Shown piece by piece: positions 1 to 5,367 of a stretch of 5,399 bases of DNA (the first letter of the stretch is position 1; every line of letters begins with the position of its first letter). The stretch is from JBGPBY01 sp041481485 (GTDB taxonomy: Bacteria > Acidobacteriota > Terriglobia > 20CM-2-55-15), in contig JBGPBY010000500.1 of the NCBI GenBank assembly GCA_041481485.1, positions 1-5,399 on the forward strand, read 5' to 3'. The notes beneath the pieces are model-generated. The model searched no databases, was not told the origin of the DNA, and worked only from the letters and a program-made list of their open reading frames with translations. Position numbers and translations under genes: made by a program.

Positions 1-1
1 G

Positions 2-466
2 ATTCAAAGCCGGGATCTTTTTACCGGGACGGTTCCCCGAATTCTGGCACTGGACATCGATGAAGAGCGCATTCCCTCGATGGTCGGCAATCTCCGGGCT
101 GCCGGCCTGACCGGACCCTTGCACGAAAGCTCAATCGTCATTGCACAGTTTGATGCACGTAGACTGACGCCGGCCGAAGTGGCGCGAATGCTGCCGGCTT
201 CAAGAAATATGAATCCCGGTGTGTTCTGCTTCAATCCGCCCTATGGCGTTCGAATGAGTGCAGAAGGGGAACGTGACGAGAGCGACAGGACTTTATTGGA
301 TCTCTATTCCGACATTGGACGCGCGTTTGCAAAATTTCCGGGCTGGCGCGCTGCTTGTTTTGTGGCGAATCCGAAATTCGTCGAGGCCTTTGGCCACAAG
401 CCGGTCATGGAGAAACCTGGCAGCAACGCGGATCTGCGTGGCAACTTTCTCGTGTATCAGTTTTGA
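2..466 (+). CDS. Class I SAM-dependent RNA methyltransferase, RlmL/YpsC type (3' part only)
   Basis: The reading frame enters from the left edge and 154 residues are visible before the TGA. The family (UPF0020/COG0116, usually with an N-terminal THUMP domain) methylates the N2 of guanine in rRNA or tRNA using S-adenosylmethionine. Visible are the post-motif-I acidic strand 'LALDIDEERI' (visible residues 15-24), followed by 'NLRAAG', typical of SAM binding, and the catalytic NPPYG motif at residues 78-82 ('FCFNPPYGVRMS'). After these comes the family's C-terminal pattern: 'LYSDIGRAF...FPGWRAACFVANP', then 'FGHKP', ending 'RGNFLVYQF'. The N-terminal half, including any THUMP domain and the glycine-rich motif I, lies outside the window. 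The ATG at 80 is internal to the domain and is not the start. Which RNA and which guanine are modified cannot be told from this fragment. The gene converges on the RRM gene at 584-889. Confidence 0.87.
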   Translation: MQSRDLFTGTVPRILALDIDEERIPSMVGNLRAAGLTGPLHESSIVIAQFDARRLTPAEVARMLPASRNMNPGVFCFNPPYGVRMSAEGERDESDRTLLDLYSDIGRAFAKFPGWRAACFVANPKFVEAFGHKPVMEKPGSNADLRGNFLVYQF

Positions 467-514
467 TGGAGGCGTGGTTTGAGCTGCGGACTGGAAGGGG
501 GCTGGAAAGGCACA

Positions 515-546
515 CCCGCACCCGGAGCCTGATGGCCGGATACGGG
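515..546 (-). terminator. Possible 3' hairpin for the RRM gene
   Basis: Read on the minus strand, CCCGTATCCGG pairs with CCGGGTGCGGG over 11 bp with two G-U pairs, around a 10-nt loop. It starts 38 nt past the RRM gene's stop. On the plus strand the two wobble pairs become C/A mismatches, so the structure favours minus-strand RNA. No clean U-tract follows (the next bases read TGTGCCTTTCC), so intrinsic termination is uncertain. It sits in the 117-bp gap between two convergent genes. Confidence 0.35.
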
Positions 547-583
547 CGTACAAAAATGAAATCGATGATTGAAGCGAGAGCGA

Positions 584-889
584 TTAGTACCGGTCGCCGC
601 GTCCGCCGCCGCGTCCACCACGATCGCCGCCGAATTCCCGCTTCACCATGGGGCGGGCTTCATTAACGGTGAGCGCGCGGCCATCCAGTTCGGCGCCGCC
701 GAGTCCGGCGATTGCCTTGTTGGCATCTTCCTCGCTCATTTCGACAAAGCCAAAACCCTTAGAGCGGCCAGTGTCGCGGTCCATGATGATCGCGACCGAT
801 TCCACAGCTCCGTACTGTTCAAATGCATTTCGGAGATCGTTCTCCGTTGTTTTAAATGACAAATTCCCAACAAACAATTTTTTAGCCAT
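584..889 (-). CDS. Small RRM-type RNA-binding protein with an RGG-rich tail
   Basis: This 101-residue protein is a single RNA recognition motif (residues about 4-80) plus a short arginine/glycine tail. RNP2 is 'LFVGNL' (residues 5-10) and RNP1 is 'KGFGFVEM' (44-51), so the aromatic residues that stack on RNA bases are present. Residues 88-101 ('GDRGGRGGGRGDRY') form a disordered, positively charged tail like those of cyanobacterial Rbp proteins. Proteins of this class bind single-stranded RNA in the cytoplasm and in cyanobacteria are often cold-induced; any such role here is inference. The start is ATG at 889 with a modest AGG ribosome-binding site 8 nt upstream (898-900). The gene seems monocistronic: 179 bp separate it from asmA upstream, and that gap holds promoter-like and repeat signals. 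The RNA targets are unknown. Confidence 0.93.
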   Translation of the reverse strand: MAKKLFVGNLSFKTTENDLRNAFEQYGAVESVAIIMDRDTGRSKGFGFVEMSEEDANKAIAGLGGAELDGRALTVNEARPMVKREFGGDRGGRGGGRGDRY

Positions 890-908
890 TTGATTTACCT
901 GTTCTGTA

Positions 909-968
909 AGGAAACTTCCGGGCTAAGCGGTAGGATCAAACAAGACCGACCGAGGACAGGAACTTCCG
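909..968. repeat. Pair of GGAA(A)CTTCC palindromic direct repeats in the RRM gene leader
   Basis: AGGAAACTTCCG (909-920) and AGGAACTTCCG (958-968) are near-identical direct repeats about 49 bp apart, and each is itself an imperfect palindrome (GGAA/TTCC). Both lie in the predicted untranslated leader of the RRM gene. The proximal copy ends 19 nt upstream of the start codon, close to the ribosome-binding site. They could be protein-binding sites or RNA elements for autoregulation. This is read from the sequence, and the function is unknown. Confidence 0.45.
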
Positions 969-984
969 AACATTCAATTTATTC

Positions 985-1000
985 GCAACGATATTGTTGC
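985..1000. promoter_or_regulatory. 16-bp near-palindrome at the predicted RRM-gene transcription start
   Basis: GCAACGATATTGTTGC has perfect 5-bp arms (GCAAC/GTTGC) and an ATAT centre, with only one mismatched pair. It lies just downstream of the candidate -10 box (1007-1012), where a repressor operator would be expected. It could equally fold as a small hairpin at the 5' end of the transcript. Confidence 0.4.
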
Positions 1001-1006
1001 TGCACC

Positions 1007-1036
1007 ACCATACGCGAATCTTCCATTTGCTGTAAA
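1007..1036 (-). promoter_or_regulatory. Candidate sigma-70 promoter of the RRM gene
   Basis: On the minus strand TTTACA (1031-1036, 5 of 6 matches to TTGACA) is followed after 18 nt by TATGGT (1007-1012, 4 of 6 matches to TATAAT). Transcription would begin near 1000, giving a leader of about 110 nt. The match is reasonable but not strong, and the organism's own consensus is unknown. Confidence 0.4.
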
Positions 1037-1068
1037 CCGAATTCGATGGATTTTGAGACGCTACCCAA

Positions 1069-2694
1069 TCAGGGGGTCGTCCCGGCATCTCCACTCTTCT
1101 GTCCGCTGAGTATTCCCTTCAGGAAATTTGAAGCCGCGTTTCCTGCCTCCTTTTTTACCGCGTTGACTTGTTCTTTGGCCATTCCTTTGACATCGGGTTT
1201 GAATTCCGGTTCCGATGAAGTTCCCCGTACGAAGAACGGAATCGATTTATCCGCAATTATGGATGCGTTCCCCGTGGTATGCAGAGCAGCGCTCATCTTG
1301 AAATCGAGAGCGTTGGCTGCGCTGATCGTACCGTCGCCGCGAAGGTCTCCCACTGCGGGTACGTTCAGCTGAATGTTCTGTGCCTGAATTCCTTCGGGAG
1401 AAACCTGCACATTCAGACTTGCGTTTTGAACGACGGTGGAGTTACCGGCCTTGATGCCCGCGAGTGCTTCGATAAAGGACATCTTCTTTCCCAGATCGAA
1501 ACCCGAGAGCGTGGTGTCGCGGACGCCGATGGTTCCGGTCGTTACCAGTTTGTCTGCCGGTCCCTGAATTGAAAGTTTGGAACTGATGTTTCCATCGTGC
1601 AGTGAAGATCCCGCCGGCAGCACAATTGCAAGCGGTCCGAGCATGTTGACGACTTCGGAAACCGACATGTTGGGAGCATCCAGATTCATTTTCAGCATCA
1701 TGGATTTCCCCTGTTCGAAATAGGAGCCTGTGAGACTGGCAGGTGCCTTTCCAAGATGAATGTCGCCCCGCTGGAGTTGCCCGGAATGCTTTCGGAGATT
1801 GTGTTCGGCGGCAAAATCCAGTTGCACGGGAATGGTGGCGGGAGTTCCACCTTTCGATAGCTTCAACTTTTCTCCCTTGATGGCTCCATTTGCCTTCAAC
1901 GTGCTCCCGTTTGTGTCTGCGGTTCCATGCAGTGAAATGAGACCGCTCACATCGGGCGCATAATTGGCAATCCCGGCCGCCGCAAGATCCAGGCCATCGA
2001 TGGCGACATTGACCGTTGCCGGCATCATTGAAGCGTCGGTGGGATTGATGGGGCCGGCCTTGCCGTCCAGCTTGATGACGCCGCCGCCCTGGACCCTGGT
2101 CGACAGAGTGAATGGAAAGCTGGATGTCGCCGAGAAGTCCTTCACTTCGATATTGACGTTTTCAAGAACGAGAGGCTTCCACGTCCCACTGGTGCGACCG
2201 AGTGTCAGCCGGCCATCGGAGATATTCAGACGGCTGACCGTCAGAGCCATGCCTTCACCTGCTGCGGCGGTCGACGAAGCGGGGCTGGGCGGGGTCGATG
2301 ATCCATCGTTGCCGAGACTGGAGAAATTCCAATCGCCGGCCGGCTTCTGGATGAGGGTGATCTCCGGTTTTTCGATCGTGATCCCGGTGACATTGAGTTG
2401 CCGCGAGAAGATGAGCGGCTTGAGCTCCACACCAACACGCACCGCCTTTGCCTTGAGGAACGGAGCCTTGCTGAATGCGGGATCGTCGGACACTTCGAGG
2501 TCCTTCGCTTCCACGGAACCGGAAAATATCGAGAGGCTCAGATTCCCGAGCTTTACCGTCCGGTGTAACGCTCCGCTCAGGCTGGCCTCGAGCGTCGGGC
2601 GGAATCGGTTTGCGTCGATAAAGAAGGACAACGCGACTGCAGCAACGATCAGGACAACAATAAGAACGACAGCCCATTTGAAAAACCGTTTCAT
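1069..2694 (-). CDS. AsmA family envelope protein
   Basis: This 541-residue protein has an N-terminal membrane anchor and a long periplasmic beta-rich body. After 'MKRFFKW' comes one hydrophobic segment (about residues 8-25), then the typical AsmA start 'FIDANRFRPTLEASLSGALHRTVKLGNLSLSIFSGSVEAKDLEVSDDP'. A Ser/Pro/Ala linker (about 129-147) follows 'DWNFSSLG', and the C-terminal AsmA region ends with 'SIPFFVRGTSSEPEFKPDVKG' before an Ala/Lys helix. AsmA, TamB and YhdP are related envelope proteins; several act as bridge-like carriers of phospholipid between inner and outer membranes, and AsmA itself was first linked to outer-membrane protein assembly. The exact substrate here is not known. 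The ATG is preceded by AGGGAG (2701-2706) with 6-nt spacing, which fixes the start. At 541 residues it is close to E. coli AsmA (about 617) and far shorter than TamB. No frameshift is seen. Confidence 0.9.
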   Translation of the reverse strand: MKRFFKWAVVLIVVLIVAAVALSFFIDANRFRPTLEASLSGALHRTVKLGNLSLSIFSGSVEAKDLEVSDDPAFSKAPFLKAKAVRVGVELKPLIFSRQLNVTGITIEKPEITLIQKPAGDWNFSSLGNDGSSTPPSPASSTAAAGEGMALTVSRLNISDGRLTLGRTSGTWKPLVLENVNIEVKDFSATSSFPFTLSTRVQGGGVIKLDGKAGPINPTDASMMPATVNVAIDGLDLAAAGIANYAPDVSGLISLHGTADTNGSTLKANGAIKGEKLKLSKGGTPATIPVQLDFAAEHNLRKHSGQLQRGDIHLGKAPASLTGSYFEQGKSMMLKMNLDAPNMSVSEVVNMLGPLAIVLPAGSSLHDGNISSKLSIQGPADKLVTTGTIGVRDTTLSGFDLGKKMSFIEALAGIKAGNSTVVQNASLNVQVSPEGIQAQNIQLNVPAVGDLRGDGTISAANALDFKMSAALHTTGNASIIADKSIPFFVRGTSSEPEFKPDVKGMAKEQVNAVKKEAGNAASNFLKGILSGQKSGDAGTTP

Positions 2695-2723
2695 GGTTCA
2701 CTCCCTGCAGCTTTCAGCAAACA

Positions 2724-2752
2724 AGTAGAACACCATGCCTACCGGGGATCAA
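2724..2752 (-). promoter_or_regulatory. Candidate promoter of the asmA-family gene
   Basis: On the minus strand TTGATC (2747-2752) and TCTACT (2724-2729) are separated by 17 nt; each matches the sigma-70 consensus at 4 of 6 positions. A start near 2717 would give a leader of about 23 nt containing the AGGGAG ribosome-binding site. It lies downstream of the nested repeat at 2790-2909, which suits transcription of this gene independent of zwf. This is a weak, spacing-based call. Confidence 0.3.
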
Positions 2753-2789
2753 GTGAATGAGCGAGGGGTGGGGTTCGCGCGCGCACGAT

Positions 2790-2909
2790 CCACCGGCTCA
2801 CGCCGGTGGCTATCGAACTGCCGCCGCTCCGCGGCTGGGAACAAGAACGTTCCGAGTCCCCAGCCGCGGAGCGGCGACAGGCCCTTTAGCCACCGGCGTA
2901 AGCCGGTGG
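2790..2909. repeat. 120-bp nested inverted repeat (REP/MITE-like)
   Basis: The element is mirror-symmetric. The outer units are near-identical 20-mers, each a perfect 8-bp hairpin with a 4-nt loop: CCACCGGCTCACGCCGGTGG (2790-2809) and CCACCGGCGTAAGCCGGTGG (2890-2909). Inside are perfect 18-bp inverted arms at 2822-2839 and 2859-2876, based on CGCCGCTCCGCGGCTGGG. These flank a centre that can form a further small hairpin (GGAAC/GTTCC, 2838-2853). Between outer and inner units are unrelated spacers of about 12-13 nt, with TA conserved next to the outer units. It begins 28 nt past the zwf stop and could fold into a very stable structure in the zwf 3' RNA, although no U-tract follows. It has no coding capacity. 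Similar GC-rich repeats are common between genes in some bacterial genomes; copy number here cannot be judged from one window. Confidence 0.85.
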
Positions 2910-2936
2910 AACAGATCAAAAATATTGAACTGCAGC

Positions 2937-4301
2937 CTAAGGGTTGTGCCAATGCCCACCATTTTCCATGATGCGCGCGGCTTCCGCAGGGCCCCAGGTT
3001 CCCGGCTCATATTCCATGAGTTCCGTGCAGTTTCCCAATATCGGATCAATAACGCGCCACGCCTCTTCCACGCTGTCATAGCGTGCAAACAGCGACGCGT
3101 CTCCCCGAATGGCGTCTCCGAGTAATCGTTCGTAAGGCATCATCGATTCTCCGGGATGTTCGTGGGCAATCAGTTCCACTGCATGCCCGGTCATGGATTC
3201 ACCGGGCGATTTGATACGAGCTCCGGTCGAGATGAAAACATCTGGACTGAGCCGGAAGCGAAAGTAATTCGGATGCCCCTTTTGAACGTCGTCAAATACA
3301 ACCTGCGGAGGATATTTGAGTTCGACCATCACTTCATTGGCTGTTACCGGCAATTGCTTTCCAACCCGGATATAGAACGGCACGCCGGCCCATCGCCACG
3401 TTTCGATATGCAGGCGGAGTGCGGCAAAGGTTTCCACTTTCGAGTCCGATGCCACCCCCTGGGTTTCGCGATAACCGCGGTACTGGCCCCGCACGACATC
3501 GCCGGGTGACAACGTGCGAATCGATTTCAACAACCGGTGTTTCTCGTCACGCATCGTCTCCGGATCGTTCCCGACAGGCGCGTCCATTGCCAGCAGCGCC
3601 ATGATCTGGAGCATGTGGTTCTGTACCACATCGCGGATTGCGCCTACCTCTTCGTAGAATTTTCCCCGCGTTTCGACGCCAAAATTTTCCGCGAGGGTGA
3701 TTTGGATGCTGGCCACGTGATCCCGATTCCATATGGGTTCCAGAAAGGCATTCGCGAACCGGAAGTAAATCAGGTTCTGGACCGGTTCCTTGCCGAGGAA
3801 GTGATCGATGCGCCAGATGGACGATTCCGGAAAGTGGGAATGCAACGTCTCGTCGAGTTTTCTTGCGGACGCAAGGTCGCGTCCGAACGGCTTCTCAACG
3901 ATGATGCGCGCGCCTTTGGAGCAACCCGAGCGTGCGAGACCCTGAGCGACATTCTCAAACATGCTCGGGGGAATTGCCAGATAGTGAAGCGGATGGGCGG
4001 CCCCACCAAGCGCTTGGCAAAGTTTGCCGTAGGTCGCATCGTCGGCATAATCTCCGTCGACATTCTGCAGACGGGACAAGAGCCGGTCGAACGCCACCGG
4101 GTCCAGGCCGCCATGAGCCGTCACGCTTTCTTTGGCGCGGGATTTCAGTTTGTCCAGATTCCATCCCGATTTTGCGACGATGATCACCGGCATGTCGAGA
4201 TGACCGCGGCGCGTCAGTGCCTGCAATGCCGGAAAAATCTGTTTGAACGCCAGATCGCCCGTCGCGCCGAAGAGAACACATGCATCCGATTGTGGAGTCA
4301 T
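2937..4301 (-). CDS. zwf: Glucose-6-phosphate 1-dehydrogenase
   Basis: This 454-residue cytoplasmic enzyme oxidises glucose 6-phosphate to 6-phosphogluconolactone with NAD(P)+, the entry step of the oxidative pentose phosphate (and Entner-Doudoroff) route and a source of NADPH. The N-terminal dinucleotide-binding loop is GATGDLA (residues 12-18). 'EKPFG' (136-140) and the family signature 'RIDHFLGKE' (164-172) follow. His229 in 'RDVVQNHMLQ' lies 62 residues after His167, the spacing of the catalytic pair in known G6PDs, with Asp166 as its partner. The C-terminus carries 'YERLLGDAIRGDASLFARYDSVEEAWRVIDPIL' and 'YEPGTWGP'. It is somewhat shorter than the usual 480-510 residues but has no missing core block. 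The ATG at 4301 is the only sensible start, 11 residues before GATGDLA, yet the only GGAG lies 1 nt upstream, too close to act normally. Pathway partners (pgl, gnd, edd) are not adjacent. Confidence 0.97.
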   Translation of the reverse strand: MTPQSDACVLFGATGDLAFKQIFPALQALTRRGHLDMPVIIVAKSGWNLDKLKSRAKESVTAHGGLDPVAFDRLLSRLQNVDGDYADDATYGKLCQALGGAAHPLHYLAIPPSMFENVAQGLARSGCSKGARIIVEKPFGRDLASARKLDETLHSHFPESSIWRIDHFLGKEPVQNLIYFRFANAFLEPIWNRDHVASIQITLAENFGVETRGKFYEEVGAIRDVVQNHMLQIMALLAMDAPVGNDPETMRDEKHRLLKSIRTLSPGDVVRGQYRGYRETQGVASDSKVETFAALRLHIETWRWAGVPFYIRVGKQLPVTANEVMVELKYPPQVVFDDVQKGHPNYFRFRLSPDVFISTGARIKSPGESMTGHAVELIAHEHPGESMMPYERLLGDAIRGDASLFARYDSVEEAWRVIDPILGNCTELMEYEPGTWGPAEAARIMENGGHWHNP

Positions 4302-4368
4302 GCTCCGATGATAGCGCGCACCGCAATAATTTTTCCGCCAGTTATCGTCGAAGGCCGCGCCGTCCGGC

Positions 4369-4374
4369 TATAAT
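4369..4374 (+). promoter_or_regulatory. -10 box (TATAAT) of the coiled-coil/PEBP operon
   Basis: A perfect TATAAT lies 24 nt before the ATG at 4399, which would put the transcription start near 4381 and give a leader of about 18 nt with AAAGGA (4384-4389) as the ribosome-binding site. No good -35 hexamer is found at 16-18 nt spacing, so the promoter may need an activator or another sigma factor. It lies in the 97-bp region shared with the divergent zwf gene. Confidence 0.5.
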
Positions 4375-4398
4375 CGACGCACGAAAGGATGTGGATTG

Positions 4399-4674
4399 AT
4401 GGGAGATTCTGGTGAGGGGTTGATCGACTCGGAAGCGAGAATTCAGGAACGCAGAGATGAACTGCAGGCCGACCGTGAAATGGCTCGAATGCCTGTGAAG
4501 AAGAACCCGGAACAAATGCGTCAGTTGGATTCATTAAAACTGGCGCGCACCCAAATGACGCGGCAGCTTGAAATCGTAACGCATGAGAGCCGGCGACGGC
4601 AGATTAACGAAGCCATTGCCGACATTGATAATCGTATCGCCGGATTGCATGCCGCTTCTGCGGCCGTATCGTAG
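4399..4674 (+). CDS. Small charged, probably coiled-coil protein of unknown function
   Basis: I do not recognise this 91-residue protein. It is very hydrophilic, has no signal peptide or membrane segment, and is rich in Glu, Arg, Gln and Asp. Residues about 10-28 ('DSEARIQERRDELQADREM') and 38-84 ('EQMRQLDSL...INEAIADIDNRIAGL') look like two helices with heptad-like hydrophobic spacing, separated by a 'MPVKKNP' turn, suggesting a helical hairpin or oligomer in the cytoplasm. The chosen start is ATG 4399, with AAAGGA (4384-4389) 9 nt upstream; a TTG one codon earlier (4396) is an alternative. It is the first gene of an operon: its TAG overlaps the ribosome-binding site of the PEBP gene, which starts 13 nt later. 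Signal, spacing and residue make-up support a real gene; function is unknown. Confidence 0.75.
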   Translation: MGDSGEGLIDSEARIQERRDELQADREMARMPVKKNPEQMRQLDSLKLARTQMTRQLEIVTHESRRRQINEAIADIDNRIAGLHAASAAVS

Positions 4675-4678
4675 GAGG
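4673..4678 (+). promoter_or_regulatory. Strong Shine-Dalgarno of the PEBP gene overlapping the upstream stop codon
   Basis: AGGAGG is a full match to the anti-Shine-Dalgarno core, 9 nt before the ATG at 4688. Its first two bases are the last two of the TAG stop of the 4399-4674 gene. This fixes the PEBP start and suggests translational coupling between the two genes. Confidence 0.85.
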
Positions 4679-4687
4679 ACATCCACC

Positions 4688-5308
4688 ATGAAGAATTTGC
4701 GAACCCTCTTGTTCGCCGCGTTGATTACTGGTCTTGCCGGCGCCATGCTCGCGCAGGGCCCTCCGGCCCAGCGCGGCGGAGCCCCGGCCGCCGCCGCGCC
4801 TGCTGCTCCGGCGATGGTGCTCACCACTACGGCCTGGCAGGATGGCGGAGTGATTCCCGCAAAATACACTCAGGCTGGCGAGCAGGTATCTCCGGCGCTG
4901 ACCTGGACCAATGTGCCGGCGGCAGCAGCCAGTCTCGTCCTGCACATGTATGATGCGGATGCCGCACCGACAAAAGGAACCGATACCCAGGTGCACTGGC
5001 TGATGTGGAATATGCCTCCAACTCTCAAAAGCCTTCCGGAAAATGTGCCGATGGGAGCAACGCTTGCCGATGGATCTCATCAAATCAGTGCCAGCGGACC
5101 CCGCTATCGCGGGCCGGGAGCGCCGGCAACCGGGCCAGTGCATCATTACATGATCGAAATTTACGCGTTGGACACCAAAGTCGATGTCCCGGCGTCGACG
5201 GCCGCGACGAATCCGGAAATCGAAACCCGGACAAACGTATTCAAGGCCATGTCCGGACACGTTATTGGCAAAGCCGTATATGGCGGTTTGTTCCATCGCC
5301 CGCAGTAG
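4688..5308 (+). CDS. Secreted YbhB/YbcL-family PEBP (Raf kinase inhibitor-like) protein
   Basis: This 206-residue protein has a Sec signal peptide: 'MKNLR', a hydrophobic core to about residue 20, and likely cleavage after Ala22 ('AMLA|QG'). A Pro/Ala/Gly-rich segment (24-42) links it to a phosphatidylethanolamine-binding-protein domain (about 43-203). Family patterns are present in order: 'QVSPALTWTNVP' (66-77), the ligand-pocket motif as 'DADAAP' (89-94; commonly DxDAP), 'HWLMWNMP' (103-110), 'GPGAPATGPVHHYMIEIYALD' (142-162), and 'GHVIGKAVYGGLF' near the end. Bacterial members are small envelope or cytoplasmic proteins whose natural ligand is mostly unknown; E. coli YbcL is periplasmic and YbhB cytoplasmic. 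Expected location here is the periplasm or outside. The start at 4688 is set by the signal peptide and AGGAGG; an ATG at 4583 in the same frame lies inside the upstream gene and would spoil the signal peptide. Cotranscription with the small coiled-coil gene is likely. Confidence 0.93.
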   Translation: MKNLRTLLFAALITGLAGAMLAQGPPAQRGGAPAAAAPAAPAMVLTTTAWQDGGVIPAKYTQAGEQVSPALTWTNVPAAAASLVLHMYDADAAPTKGTDTQVHWLMWNMPPTLKSLPENVPMGATLADGSHQISASGPRYRGPGAPATGPVHHYMIEIYALDTKVDVPASTAATNPEIETRTNVFKAMSGHVIGKAVYGGLFHRPQ

Positions 5309-5324
5309 GACGCTATCAAGAAAT

Positions 5325-5367
5325 CCCTCTCCCAACGGGAGAGGACGGCCGAAGGCCGGGTGAGGGG
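5325..5367. repeat. REP-like hairpin repeat downstream of the PEBP gene
   Basis: CCTCTCCC (5326-5333) and GGGAGAGG (5337-5344) form a perfect 8-bp stem with an AAC loop. A GGCC-GAA-GGCC mini-hairpin (5347-5357) and GGGTGAGGGG follow. The pattern CCCTCTCCC...GGGAGAGG...GGGTGAGGGG is a dispersed intergenic motif I recognise from many GC-rich bacterial genomes. It begins 17 nt after the PEBP stop and could limit read-through or protect the mRNA 3' end, but no U-tract follows. Confidence 0.65.

Noticed and set aside
80..466. Treating the left-edge gene as a complete 128-residue protein starting at ATG 80
   Set aside because: The frame is open to the window edge and the residues before 80 ('LALDIDEERI') belong to the SAM-binding fold, so the gene is simply truncated by the window.
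1964..2728. A 254-codon open frame on the + strand
   Set aside because: It lies antisense inside the asmA-family gene and its product, rich in Ser, Pro and Arg, shows no domain. The opposite strand has clear AsmA features and a good ribosome-binding site.
2790..2909. The repeat considered as a CRISPR fragment
   Set aside because: There are only two 20-mer units in a mirror arrangement with inner inverted arms. No regularly spaced unique spacers of constant length and no cas genes are present.
2735..3125. Short open frames through the nested repeat (for example 2735-2971, 2757-3125 and, on the other strand, 2749-2952)
   Set aside because: They are created by the palindromic GC-rich repeat, run into the end of zwf and give Arg/Pro-rich products without homology that I can see.
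3537..4373. A 278-codon open frame on the + strand
   Set aside because: It is antisense to zwf, which carries the RIDHFLGKE signature and the correct catalytic His spacing. The antisense product resembles nothing and has no start signal of note.
4583..4687. Upstream ATG at 4583 as the PEBP start
   Set aside because: It would overlap the small upstream gene by 92 nt and add 35 residues before a clear signal peptide. AGGAGG correctly placed before 4688 decides the start.
4604..5335. A 243-codon open frame on the - strand across the PEBP gene
   Set aside because: It overlaps two well-supported + strand genes and its product is His/Arg/Gly-rich with no recognisable fold, as expected for a shadow of GC-rich coding DNA.
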